DNA from: Asparagopsis taxiformis
Taxonomy: Eukaryota > Rhodophyta > Florideophyceae > Bonnemaisoniales > Bonnemaisoniaceae
Assembly: GCA_030407315.1 (NCBI GenBank)
Contig: JALQPE010001062.1
Location: 1 to 46,106 of the forward strand
Length of the DNA stretch: 46,106 nucleotides
Direction: 5' to 3'
Part shown: positions 10,850 to 20,298 of the stretch, in pieces
How the letters are laid out: every line of letters starts with the position of its first letter
Numbering within the stretch: position 1 is the stretch's first letter
The notes under the pieces: generated by a model
The model's input: the letters and a program-made list of their open reading frames with translations, nothing else
Databases searched by the model: none
What the model was told of the DNA's origin: nothing
Translations under genes and position numbers: made by a program

Positions 10850-12013
10850 ATGTTTATTTATCAAAACACCTTCTCCCTTTTGATCATCGGGCTCTTGCTC
10901 GTAGCCTGCAATTCCGAACCTAAACCGAAAGAGGGTCCGGCCGAATTGCCTCCTCAAACAGAAGGCCTCAATATCAGTAAAGCCGCTTTCGGACAGAGCC
11001 CGGATGGGCCCGTCGACATCTACACCTTTACCAATAAAAATGGCATTGAAGCGAGGGTAATCAACTACGGTGCCTTACTAGTTTCCCTCAAAACGCATGA
11101 TAAAAACGGGCAGTTGGATGATATCGTATTGGGCTTTGACAGCCTGGCTGGCTATCTCGGAGAACACCCTTACTTTGGCGCCACTGTTGGGACGGTATGC
11201 AAATAGAATTGCAAAAGGAAAATTCACCTTGGATGGAGAAACCTACACCCTCGCCACCAACAATGGCCCCAATCATCTACATGGTGGGCCAGGTGGCTTT
11301 GGCCGCCAGTTGTGGAAAGCAGAAGAGATGAAAACGGATGATGCAATCGGCGTCAAACTCACGTATGTTAGTGAACATATGGAAGAAGGTTATCCAGGAA
11401 AATTGACAGTGGAAACAGCCTATTTATTAAACAACAAGAACGAATTGCGTATGACCTATTCGCTACTTCGGATAGAGCTACCATCTGCAATTTGACCAAT
11501 CATACCTATTTCAACCTAAAAGGAGAAGGAGATATTCTCGATCACCAATTGATGATCAAAGCCGACCACATCACGCCCGTCGATAAAACCCTGATACCTA
11601 CTGGCGAGCTCATGCCGGTTAAGGGTACTCCTTTTGATTTTACCAACCCAATGGCCATTGGATCACGTATTGATGAAGAGCATCCACAGATGGTCATCGG
11701 CGGTGGATATGACCACAACTATGTGATCAAAAAAGCCAGCGATGGTATGGAATTGATTGCCTACTTTACGGAAAATACTACCGGGAGAACTGTAGAAGTC
11801 TTTTCTGAGGAACCCGGTGTGCAGTTCTACTCTGGGAATTTTTTAAATGGAAGTCTCACGGGAAAAGGAAATAAATATGAGTACCGCGATGGTTTCTGTC
11901 TAGAGACACAACATTTCCCTGATTCTCCGAATCAACCGAATTTTCCTAGTCCAAGATTGGGTGCAGGTAAACGCTATGAAACCCAAACCATGTGGAGGTT
12001 CTCGGCAAGGTAA
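10850..12013 (+). CDS. galM: Aldose 1-epimerase (mutarotase) lipoprotein, frameshifted
   Basis: Interconverts alpha and beta anomers of aldoses and probably supplies the anomer used by the transporter or AraA. The signal peptide ends in a lipobox LVAC, which places the enzyme in the envelope, as is common for Bacteroidota mutarotases. Family blocks: VINYGALLVSLK, HPYFGATVGRYANRIAKG (across a break near 11195), NNGPNHLHGGPGGFG with a catalytic His, LTNHTYFNLKG with the second His (across a break near 11465), GGYDHNYV, and FCLETQHFPDSPNQPNFP with the catalytic Glu. Length is about 388 residues. Last gene of the arabinose operon, followed at once by a strong hairpin. Confidence 0.94.
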
Positions 12014-12015
12014 AT

Positions 12016-12054
12016 CATCACTAGAGGGGTGGAAATTTCACCCCTCCAGTGATG
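12016..12054. terminator. Strong bidirectional terminator after galM
   Basis: A long near-perfect stem: CATCACT-A-GAGGGGTG pairs with CACCCCTC-C-AGTGATG around a short GAAATTT loop. It starts 3 nt after the galM stop and separates galM from the convergent DUF4251 gene at 12100. Confidence 0.85.
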
Positions 12055-12099
12055 TATAAAACTTAAAATCTTGCTACCCCTTTAAAATATTGGACTCTT

Positions 12100-12620
12100 C
12101 TAATAGCTCAAAGTTGCCTCGCATGGTAAATCGAGCACCGAAGGCCCGGAAAATCGCATTACGGCCAATCCATCATCATTCACGTCTACATATACTCGGG
12201 AAGAACCAAAAGCGGGGCCAGTTACATCCATCACAAAAGACACGCCATTTTTAGGCGCTTTCTTCGGGAATTGAATATTGCGGATTCTCCCTTCATCCGT
12301 AATTCCCCCTAATCCATTCCAGCCACCAATACGATTGGGAAATGCCAGCTGGATGGTTGCTTCCACACTATCCACTAAGATGAAATTGGTAGTAGGAGAA
12401 ACTTGAACAAATCGGCCATATCGATCTTCCAGGTGATATGCCTCAATCACAAACTGATGATCTTGAATAGCAGTCAATATTTGTTCTTTATTCTCGGCTC
12501 TTTCTTGTGCTTTGATTTCCTTACGTTCTGCACGAGTCAGTTTTCTGTTACTTTCAGTCGTTTGGGCAGATAATCCCATTACGATCAACAGGCCAAAAAG
12601 GCTGGAGATTAGCTTTTCAT
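12100..12620 (-). CDS. DUF4251-family secreted protein, start frameshifted
   Basis: A protein of about 173 residues matching the DUF4251 pattern: NFILVDSVEATIQLAFPNRIGG, a GLGGITDEGRI block, VSFVMDVTGPAFGSSRVYVDV, and a final DDGLAVMRFSGP. The family is secreted, Bacteroidota-specific and of unknown function. The uninterrupted frame starts only at 12588, in the middle of a signal peptide. An ATG at 12620 followed by AAAAGC gives a complete leader (MKKLISSLFGLLIVMGLSAQ) if the four-A run had one more A, so I take 12620 as the true start. A charged helix (ERKEIKAQERAENKEQ) follows the leader, as in relatives. Confidence 0.75.
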
Positions 12621-12786
12621 TGCTTACGTTTTTGGTTAGTAATTTTTATTCGCCTGAAACCGTCGGAAAGTAATTAGGGAAGGAAGGTGTGCTGATACAG
12701 TATTAGGTAGTTACTGTAGATATAACAAGGGAGGAGGAGTAAAAAGTCTAATTGAATACTTGGATTAACTTAACTTTAAGGAAAAC

Positions 12787-12819
12787 AATGGGCTAGCCAC
12801 CTTTGCGTACTAGCCCATT
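12787..12819 (-). terminator. Hairpin terminator, minus strand
   Basis: A perfect 10-bp stem, AATGGGCTAG (12787-12796) with CTAGCCCATT (12810-12819), and a 13-nt loop. On the minus strand the stem is followed by GTTTTCC. It lies downstream of the gene ending at 13013, with the palindromic element in between. Confidence 0.6.
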
Positions 12820-12856
12820 ACACACTCAATGATCAATCTGTTTTTTTAGGGGTGTT

Positions 12857-13018
12857 AAGTAGTGCGACAATAGATTCTCCTGTTTTTCAGCGGTATCTTT
12901 TGGCACTAGACTTCGTTGCTCAATACCTTGGGTAGCTTAGGCTAGCCGCGGTTTTCGCGCCTTGCCTAGCGCCAAATCTTCTACCTGAAACTACACGATT
13001 CCTATTGTCACACTACTT
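12857..13018. repeat. Palindromic MITE-like element, copy 1
   Basis: A 162-bp imperfect palindrome. The ends are terminal inverted repeats: AAGTAGTGCGACAATAG on the left and CTATTGTCACACTACTT on the right, complementary at all but one position. Inner arms pair again (CTTTTGGCACTAG with CTAGCGCCAAAT). A second copy lies at 15446-15610 with the same ends and the shared blocks CTCCTGTTTTTCAG and CCTTGCCTAG. There is no coding capacity. The right end overlaps the 3' end of the minus-strand gene at 13013 and supplies its TAG stop. Confidence 0.75.
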
Positions 13019-13378
13019 ATTATTTAGGTATATCGGCTCAACGATGCGTTGATCAGGACCTTGCTCAATGATTATTCGGTAAGTTCCCTTTGCCAACCGC
13101 CCCATACTAAAGGTCTTACCATAGGTATTGCGATTGCGCACCTTTGCTTTAAACAAGACTTTCCCTTGTTCATCTTCCAGCCATATTTTAGTCGGGCGTT
13201 TCTGCAGATTAGCAGCTACAAAGCTGATTTTTTGGGGAGCCGTTTGGGCCTGTACAACAAAAACAGGAATATTTACAGAATGAGGATCATAGATAGTTCC
13301 ATGATCGCTTACTGCACGGCTGCTCAGCAAGCTAAGGGCCACTAGTATGGCCGTCAGGATGATTTTGTACGTTTTCAT
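13013..13378 (-). CDS. Secreted small hypothetical protein
   Basis: I do not recognise this protein. The start is taken at ATG 13378 (MKTYKIILTAILVALSLLSS), a clean signal peptide; the open frame extends farther upstream but without secretory features. The mature part of about 95 residues looks like one small beta-sandwich: KISFVAANLQKRPTKIWLED, GKVLFKAKVRNRN and GTYRIIIEQGPDQRIVEP. This resembles the secretion-domain-like folds that Bacteroidota use for short surface proteins, but that is only a resemblance. Its stop codon TAG lies inside the terminal repeat of the palindromic element, so the last codons (about LNNK) abut or derive from the insertion. Confidence 0.6.
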   Translation of the reverse strand: MKTYKIILTAILVALSLLSSRAVSDHGTIYDPHSVNIPVFVVQAQTAPQKISFVAANLQKRPTKIWLEDEQGKVLFKAKVRNRNTYGKTFSMGRLAKGTYRIIIEQGPDQRIVEPIYLNNK

Positions 13379-13541
13379 TTCGGTTTTTTGGTTTGGCAAG
13401 ACAGCTAGTATGCCATCTTTGTTTTTGGTTGATTCAAAGGTAGGGGCATGAGGAAGGAATCGCAATCTCAAATGATTGCAAGGAGGGATTTCTTGAGTGG
13501 ATGGACAGAATCATGCGTAAAGTGGGTCAAGCAGCACTTTC

Positions 13542-14011
13542 TTACTCATATAGTAAGCATGGCTTGAAACGCCTTAACATAAAGGAATAATCCTTTTGGG
13601 TTTGCTCATCTTCAGCAAGCCGAACCTGTTGTTGGAGGTGAAAAACGAGTTCATTCAAACGCGCTTGACTTAGGTTCAGCCGAGCGCTAGCTAGGAGAGA
13701 ATCAAATGATTGTCTGGCACCCGTCTGGTAAATATCAAAATACTTTGCCCCTTCTCTTTCCAGGATTTCATTGGCAAATAAATGAAAGTGTGTATAAACA
13801 CTGAAGGTATACCTGGTACTTTCCGCCAAGGAGCGATAAAGGTCTAGTAAAAGCGGAGTGGTGCATTGAGTAAAATCTTGCCGGACATTTTCACAAATCC
13901 GCATTCGCAAGTCATAATTGACATCTGTACGTTCATCATCCACTTTTTCTATGCTCACTTCAATAAGCGGATAGTCCGAAGCGGTGTAGTGTTCGACAAA
14001 ATATCGTTCAT
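13542..14011 (-). CDS. Hypothetical alpha-helical protein, start uncertain
   Basis: Not recognised. The clear frame runs from a GTG at 13958 to 13542 (138 residues) and is helix-rich and charged (RMRICENVRQDFTQ, LLASARLNLSQARLNELVFHLQQQ). Coding character continues upstream in the same frame (KDERYFVEHYTASDYPLIEV) with no ATG before a stop near 14068. An ATG at 14011 in another frame would join with a one-base correction, so I mark that as the probable start. A terminator of proA at 14056-14089 lies just upstream, so the gene needs its own promoter. No signal peptide or membrane segment is seen. Confidence 0.5.
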
Positions 14012-14055
14012 CTTTATTTAGCGGTTGGGATTCGATAGGGACGTATATTGAAGAA

Positions 14056-14089
14056 AACCTTCAAGCGGCAAAAAATCCACTTGAAGGTT
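14056..14089 (-). terminator. Terminator of proA
   Basis: A 13-bp stem, AACCTTCAAGCGG (14056-14068) with CCACTTGAAGGTT (14077-14089), one G-T type mismatch. On the minus strand it is followed by TTTTCTTC, 14 nt after the proA stop: a good intrinsic terminator. Confidence 0.75.
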
Positions 14090-14103
14090 GGTCAGTTTGA
14101 TCA

Positions 14104-15390
14104 TTAGGAAGAAGCTCGAATATGCCCATCTCCCCGAACCAACCACTTGTAACTGGTCAATTCACGCAGCGCCATTGGTCCTCGGGCATGTAACTTTTGG
14201 GTGCTGATCCCGATTTCTGCCCCCATTCCGAATTGCGCTCCATCCGTGAAGGCAGTCGAAGTATTTGCATAAACAACTGCTGCATCTACCTCAGTCAAGA
14301 AACGAGCAATGGTATCTCCGTCTTCTGCCACAATAGCTTCACTGTGCTTGGAGCTATATTCAGCGATATGATCCAGGGCTTGATCCAAGTCTTCAATTGT
14401 CTTCACTGACATCTTCATGGACAAAAACTCTGTCCCATAATCTTCCGCTTCCGCCATACCCAAAAGATCCGCCGGGTATTCGTCTTTCAATACGGCAAAA
14501 GCATCTGAATCAGCCACTACTTTACAACTATGTTTTTCGCCGAGCTTTTGCAAAATGGCAGGAAGGTCAGCTAAGCGTTCCCGGTGAATCAATAGCGTAT
14601 CCAGCGCATTACAAACACTTACTCTACGCGACTTAGCATTCTCTACAATATCCTTCCCCTTCTGCAAATCCGCACTCTTATCAAAATAGGTGTGAACAAT
14701 GCCTGCGCCTGTCTCAATCACAGGCACCTTGGAATTGGCTCTAACGAAGTTGATCAATCCTTGACTACCTCTGGGAATGATCGTATTTACATATTTATCT
14801 GCCTGTAAAATATGAGGTAAGGCTTCTCTTTCACTCGGAGCCAAATAGCAAATATATTGGAGGCCTCTCTTCGCTAATACTTGATGAATCAACTTCACGA
14901 TCGCGATATTAGAAAAATGCGCATCTCGACTTCCTTTTAATACCGAAGCGTTCCCCGATTTCAAACAAAGCGCGAATACATCAAAGTTACATTTGGACGA
15001 GATTCAAAAACAATCCCAATCACCCTAAGGGCACACTTATGCGGGTCAATTCTAATCCATTGGGAGGCTGCGTTCTTCCAAGCTTTTGTTTAAGGGAGAG
15101 GGAAGTTCGGCCACCTTACGCAAATCCGCAGCAATACCTTGCAGTCGGTCCGGGTTCAACAGCAGTCGGTCATACTTGGGATTACTCGGGTCCATTCTCG
15201 CCAAATCCTTTTCATTCTCTTGAAGGATATACGGCGTTTTCGCAATTGCTAATTCTGCCAACTCATTCAAGATATTGGCAATTTCCTGATCACTTAGCGT
15301 TACCAAAAGGCGGCTGGCTTGATTCACGGCCGTCAATTGCTTAAGGATACCTGCTTCCAACGTATCTGTCTGTTGTACCATATTGTACAA
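14104..15390 (-). CDS. proA: Gamma-glutamyl phosphate reductase, frameshifted
   Basis: NADPH-dependent reductase that makes glutamate 5-semialdehyde, the second step of proline synthesis. The N-terminal part (15390-15052) has [12 protein letters not shown] and [16 protein letters not shown] break between 15055 and 14965 hides the stretch reading [18 protein letters not shown]. The chain resumes at [15 protein letters not shown], then [27 protein letters not shown], and [15 protein letters not shown] with the catalytic Cys. The C-terminal block is [22 protein letters not shown] and [12 protein letters not shown]. Total length is about 429 residues, as expected. proB and proC are not adjacent. 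Palindromic element copy 2 sits 56 nt upstream of the start. Confidence 0.93.
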
Positions 15391-15445
15391 TTTCTAGTGA
15401 AAAAATCAACTATTTAAAGTGGTGGTTTTACTTTGGGAAGGGAAT

Positions 15446-15610
15446 AAGTAGTATAACAATAGATACTCCTGTTTTTCAGCTGTGCCTTTTGCGGCTATGC
15501 TGCGTTAGTCAAAGCCTTCCGTAGCCTACGGCTATTATGGGCAGTTTTCCTGCCTTGCCTAGCCGCAAAATTCACTACCTAAAACTTCACGATTACTACT
15601 GTCGCACTAC
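15446..15610. repeat. Palindromic MITE-like element, copy 2
   Basis: Second copy of the element at 12857-13018. Its ends, AAGTAGTATAACAATAG and CTACTGTCGCACTAC, are inverted repeats. The inner stem TTTTGCGGCTA pairs with TAGCCGCAAAA; the equivalent stem in copy 1 has different bases on both arms, so pairing is preserved while sequence changes. A small CCGTAG-C-CTACGG hairpin sits at the apex. It occupies the intergenic space between the divergent proA and DUF4846 genes. Confidence 0.75.
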
Positions 15611-15629
15611 ATAGCTTGCAAGCTATGTA
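15608..15629. repeat. 22-bp perfect palindrome next to element copy 2
   Basis: The arm TACATAGCTTG is followed directly by its exact reverse complement CAAGCTATGTA, with no spacer. It overlaps the last 3 bp of palindromic element copy 2. It could be an operator for a dimeric regulator of the divergent proA/DUF4846 pair, or part of the element's insertion site. Confidence 0.6.
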
Positions 15630-15715
15630 TTCCTGTAATGAAAAGCAAGTAAAATAAGTTCCTCGATTGTGGAGTTATATGCTAACTAGCCTAGTCAATT
15701 AAACCACTTAACCCC

Positions 15716-16595
15716 ATGTCAAAACAAAAAAACCTTAGCGATTTTCTTTCTAGTCTTCTGCGTCTTACAAGCTTGTACTTCCAATTCACAGGAATTCTCT
15801 AAGCCGCTTACAGCTAGCCAATCATCAGAATTGCCAACATCCTGGTTTCCGATAGACACCAGCGGTCATACGATCGAGAAGCGATTTATCCCTCCGGCTG
15901 GCTTCAAAAGGATTTCTTACCCTACTGGAAGCTTTGCATCCTACTTGCAACAACTCCCTTTGAAGGCCGATGGCAGTCGGGTAAGATACTTTAATGGTGC
16001 GGAAAAATCTCCAAATCAAGTCTACCTAGCCGTGGTAGATATGGACATTGGAAAAAGAGATTTGCAGCAATGCGCAGATGCTATCATGCGGTTAAGAGGG
16101 GAATATCTATATGCCCAACAACGCTTTGATGATATCCGATTTAATTTCACTAATGGGTTTGATATGACTTTTGCAAAATGGAGACAAGGGTATAGAGTAA
16201 AGGTCAGCGGCAATTCGGTCACTTGGGTGAAATCGAAAGCTCCTTCAAGTTCTTATCCGCAGTTCCGCTCTTACATGAATATGGTCTTTGCCTATGCTGG
16301 CACACTATCACTGGCCAAAGAACTAAAGCCCGTTTCCATTGAAGAAATCCAAGTTGGAGATGTTTTGATCCAGGGAGGTAGCCCCGGTCATGCTGTCATT
16401 GTAGTGGATATGGCGATTAACGACGCAGGAGAGAAACGCTATTTATTAGCCCAAAGTTATATGCCCGCTCAGGATATTCAAATCTTATTGAACCCAAACA
16501 AAGATGGAAACAACCCTTGGTTTGCCTTGCCTTCCAGCACACGCTTACCTACCCCCGAATGGGATTTCACTATTCATGACCTAAAGCGATTTTAG
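15716..16595 (+). CDS. DUF4846-family lipoprotein, start frameshifted
   Basis: An envelope lipoprotein of the DUF4846 family, function unknown. Conserved blocks: PPAGFKRISYPTGSFASYLQ, LPLKADGSRVRYFNG, QVYLAVVDMDIGKRDLQQCA, DAIMRLRGEYLYAQQ, FNFTNGF, FAYAGTLSLAKEL, IQVGDVLIQGGSPGHAVIV, VDMA, and LLAQSYMPAQDIQIL. The continuous frame starts at 15831, inside the mature protein. An ATG at 15716 followed by an A-run gives a full leader with lipobox LQAC if one A is added. The GGSPGHAVIV and AQSYMPAQ blocks suggest a papain/NlpC-like fold with a Cys-to-Ser change, but that is inference. Length is about 293 residues. Confidence 0.85.
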
Positions 16596-16886
16596 GAATT
16601 GACGCTTAAGAAAAGGCTGTTTAATCTGCTGTAAAGCCAAAGTCTGTTGCTCTAACTTCAAATACCGAAGGTAATTGTATTCTAATGATGTGATCAGATG
16701 TACATTGGCAACAGTGGGTGCATAAAACAGTAGGACCTACATGAATGAGTTTAGCCTGATTCGTAAACATGCCTTCAGCGCGAAAAAAGAATGGACGTTT
16801 GGAATGATCTCATCATCCGAAGTCGGATCTCCCCAAACATTGCAACATTGATAGAGGGGCACCTCTATCGAGATCAAATCTACTTC
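16581..16886 (-). pseudogene. Possible C-terminal gene remnant, three frames
   Basis: On the minus strand, converging on the DUF4846 gene with a 15-nt overlap, three consecutive frames give protein-like sequence that would join by two one-base shifts: ISIEVPLYQCCNVWGDPTSD, then RAEGMFTNQAKLIHVGPTVL, then LEYNYLRYLKLEQQTLALQQ, ending in RQFLKSL and a TAG at 16581. I do not recognise the family. Upstream of about 16886 the frame closes at once, so no complete gene remains. It could also be chance open frame. From 16887 to 17139 I see nothing. Confidence 0.3.
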
Positions 16887-17139
16887 TTATAGCTTGCCTT
16901 TATTGCACCCAATAAACGCAACTTGGATCAGAAGCATCCCTAAAAAATGAATATTCGCATGAGTCTTATCAATCAGTAAAAGTAATTAAAAAGTCCCCCC
17001 TTCCCTTCTTCAGTGGGTTGGGTCCGGAAATTAAAGCCCTAGGCAAGATCATCGGCCAAACATTTCATAGGAATTCAGCAAAATAGGTCGCAAGGTTGGC
17101 CTTATCGTATTTTAGGAGGTAATAATAAAAGCATATAAT

Positions 17140-17147
17140 TACCTTTG
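17140..17147 (+). promoter_or_regulatory. Candidate -7 box for the AraC-family gene
   Basis: TACCTTTG matches the Bacteroidota -7 consensus TAnnTTTG exactly and lies 69 nt upstream of the ATG at 17216. No convincing -33 TTG is visible. Confidence 0.4.
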
Positions 17148-17215
17148 TAAAATCATGATGATCATTCTATTATAGCAAAAGCGTTTTTGTATAAGGGAAT
17201 AGGACCTGATTTGAT

Positions 17216-18303
17216 ATGAACCTTACCTTCACCACTATACTAGATATTCTTGGCTTTGTGCAAGGAACCCTATTGGGAATTATACTACTGCTAAGCTTTA
17301 AGAAGAATAAAGCGATCCCTTTCCTCGGCCTCTTTTTAGTCACCTATAGTATTGAACTCATCCTGAGCATCGGTGATGAAACGGGTTATATAGAACAATA
17401 TCCAAAACTACTGTTTTTGCCGTTAGAGTTTTATTGGCTATTCATGCCTGCCTTGTTTATATACACCAAAAACATCGCCGCTGAGATAGATTGGCGTAGT
17501 GATTACAAACATTTCTTGCCAGGCATTGTCGAGTTCATAGTGTTCTCTATCCTATTTCTGGCACCTGTTGAATCAAAAATCAAATGGGATGAAGCGGGTT
17601 TTATTTGGGTATTTCACTTTCTTATCTCCTTCTTTCTTGTACTGATATACACCTTAATGACCATCCGTTTAATCAATCGACACAAAAAAGGATGCAGGTT
17701 TTATTCTTCCTTGCAAGGCAAAACTTTGCGCTGGATCAAATGGATTTGCTACTATATTTTGTTCACTCTTTCATTATCCCCAGTTTCGGTTTTTTTGAGG
17801 AGTTTACAGATTAATCTTTTCGTGGGTCAATGTTATTTTTATATTTTGGGTGGCTTTGAGTGGCTTTAGACAAGTATTCATCAGTCTTCCAGATAATTTA
17901 TCTAAACAGCCGAGAGCCAGCTTGGCAATCCCTTCTTCATCATCTTCTGACATCCACTCTGAGAGGAAGAATTATGACCAATCTTGAATTTCCTGCAAAC
18001 CGAACGTCCCTTCACAGATCCCAAACTGAATTTGGCCAGCTTAGCCGAACAACTTCATTTTTCACCTAGGCGCTTATCTAATCTCATCAATGAAGTAGGG
18101 GGAATTAATTTTAACAACTGATCAATAGATTTCGAGTCGAGAATGCTAAAGAGCTACTCTCAAATCCTGATATGCGGCACCTTAACCTCCTCGGCATTGC
18201 CTATGAAGTAGGATTTAATTCTAAGACCAGCTTCTATACCACTTTCAAACAAATGACTGGTCAAACCCCCGCTCAATTCAAGAAAAGCGTGATGGCAATA
18301 TAA
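17216..18303 (+). CDS. Membrane-anchored AraC-family transcriptional regulator, frameshifted
   Basis: The N-terminal half has about six to seven hydrophobic segments (ILGFVQGTLLGIILLL, PFLGLFLVTYSIELIL, EFYWLFMPALFIYTK, FIWVFHFLISFFLVLIYTL and others). A C-terminal AraC HTH follows: FTDPKLNLASLAEQLHFS, RRLSNLINE, LLGIAYEVGFNSKTSFYTTF and KQMTGQTPAQFKKS. This layout is frequent in Bacteroidota and couples an unknown membrane-sensed signal to transcription. Frame breaks fall near 17760-17860 and at several points to 18120; the stop is TAA at 18301-18303. Length is about 362 residues. The downstream secreted-protein genes at 18423-21402 are the natural candidates for its targets (inference). Confidence 0.82.
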
Positions 18304-18422
18304 AAGTTCGGAATTCTGCAAATAAGTCTTAAATCACGTTTTCGAACTCCTTTTTCACAATCTTGAACTTTTCTTACCAGGACTGCCAGCACCTTTGCCC
18401 CACCAAAACCAAAACATCTACA

Positions 18423-19235
18423 ATGAAAAAAATTATCGTCCTGTCTTTGCTATCATTCGTATGGCTGACCACTAATGCGCAAGATGTAAAACAAGTTTTC
18501 ATCGCCTTAGGGGAACTGCTGGCACACATCAAAATCAAACATTTTCGAGTTCGGCTTTATCAGGCACTGGTCTGAATATCCAATTGGGAGGAGTAACTCA
18601 ATCCAAAAACTTATTCCGTGGCAATTGGAGATGCCTATTCAGTCGAATACTATTCACAATCAAGCAACTACAAAATCTACCATATTTGAACCTAGTATCA
18701 GCTTCGCCTGGATGAAAGGGTTGCATGTAGAAGACGCAAATCGTTGGTATGTTGGAGCAGAGATTGAGTTAGCTGCTCTCTTTCGATCGACTGCTAATTT
18801 GGGCAATAATGGCAAATCGCTACTCTATAACAATACTCTCTCTATAGCAAGTCGAATCGAAAGACCCATCGGAAGTAGTCAATGGCATTTTGGAGGAGAC
18901 GTGAGTATAGGTCTGATTTCCTGGGTGAAGGCTAGCGAGGATATGCTTTTTCCGCACCACAAGATTTCCTGACTAATGGTCAATTTAATTACGATGAAGA
19001 TGCATCAATAGCACCTTACAAATATGGAGAACTAGCCTTAATCGGGCAATTTAATCGTGTAAAAACAGATTTCTCTTATTTAAAGATACACCTAGATCCG
19101 TTGGGGTATCAAGTACAACTGGTACTTGAGAGCTTACCAGCCCTTAAGGATGGACAAATAGTACAAGGGACGCACGGGCTGAGTTTTTTCTTTGGCCTTA
19201 AATTAGGTAGAAACAAAGCAAATACGCAAGGCTAA
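18423..19235 (+). CDS. Outer-membrane beta-barrel-like protein, frameshifted
   Basis: The signal peptide MKKIIVLSLLSFVWLTTNAQ is clear. The rest alternates polar and hydrophobic residues as in small outer-membrane barrels: SGTGLNIQLGG, RWYVGAEIELAALFRS, SSQWHFGGDVSIGLISW, YKYGELALIGQFNRVKTDFS, GYQVQLVLESL and a last strand GLSFFFGLKLG. Frame breaks are near 18500, 18625 and 18955. Length is about 270 residues. No named family is recognised. It precedes an S41 protease gene by 42 nt on the same strand. Confidence 0.55.
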
Positions 19236-19277
19236 CCATATCGCAACATTCCAAAAACTATATCTAAACGAAATAAC

Positions 19278-20286
19278 ATGCAAAAAATATATTTTCAGTT
19301 TTATCGCATTCCTTACGCTATCCATGACTGCTTGCGAAAAAGCTTTTATTAAACCTGCTCCCGACGGACAGAATCGACTGGAAGTATTCGATGAATTCTG
19401 GAATACTTTCAATGATAAGTATGCTATGTTTGATTTAAAGGTGTTGACTGGCAAGCCGCTTACGATAGTAATAAGGCTTTAATTGATGAGAGTACTAGCA
19501 ATGAAGCACTATTTGAAATTATGGGTGATATGATATTGAGCTTGAGAGACGGGCATAGTGATTTGACTGATTTTAGCCGAGATTCAATTAAAACTTTTGA
19601 TATTCTTAAGGGAGAGGCTTTGAATTTCAACGGAGAAATTTTGTTTCCCACATCAATGATATCAAAACTGAAGATTTTCAGTTTTTCATGGCAGAAAATA
19701 GTGCCTATGCCATGCTACAAGGAAATATTGGTTACATCGTCATCCCTACTTTCGATGCGGAGTTAACAGATGAAGAAATCGATAGGGTATTGACCTATTT
19801 CAGAACACCGAGGGCTTGATTATCGATGTTAGAAACAATACAGGAGGGGATCCTGCTGGCGCTTCTCGGCTGGCTCGTCACCTGACAGACAAGGAAGTAT
19901 CTACCGGTTTCGAGCGATTTAAAACAGCCCAGGTAAAAATGACTTTTCAGATAGCCCCGCTTTCAATCGGCCTGCCGAAGGACAAATCTATACCAAACCT
20001 GTAATGGTACTTACAAATGGTCTTTGTTATAGTGCTACAACGACCTTCATTTATCAAACTAACCCGCTAGATCATGTAACCTTTATTGGCAGTCGCACTG
20101 GTGGCGGTAGTGGAAGTGTAGCTGACGGATTCTATCCAATGGGTGGAAATATTCCTTGTCTACTAGCGAATTTATCGATCATGAGGGCAGGCACCTGGAT
20201 GATGGTTTTGATCTGACATTATGGTGCAACTAGACGAAACAGATACTACAAAGATGAGTTAATCGACAGAGCTATTGCTGAAATAA
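19278..20286 (+). CDS. S41-family (tail-specific-like) peptidase lipoprotein, frameshifted
   Basis: An envelope serine peptidase of family S41. The leader (YIFSFIAFLTLSMTAC) has a lipobox and joins the ATG at 19278 if the A-run after CAA has one more A. N-terminal helical block: LEVFDEFWNTFNDKYAMFD and LFEIMGDMILSLRDGHSDLT. Catalytic core: GNIGYIVIPTF, GLIIDVRNNTGGDP, VLTNGLCYSATTTF (nucleophile Ser in the N-G-x-x-x-S-A pattern) and TGGGSGSVADGF. No PDZ domain is evident, as in short Bacteroidota S41 proteins. Breaks occur near 19440, 19650, 19805, 19945, 20150 and 20215. The exact stop is uncertain (about 20275-20290) because the last frame runs into the next gene. Confidence 0.85.
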
Positions 20287-20298
20287 CAAATAACACAA

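Noticed and set aside
12857..15610. Composite transposon bounded by the two palindromic copies
   Set aside because: No transposase inside or nearby, and the enclosed genes include housekeeping proA.
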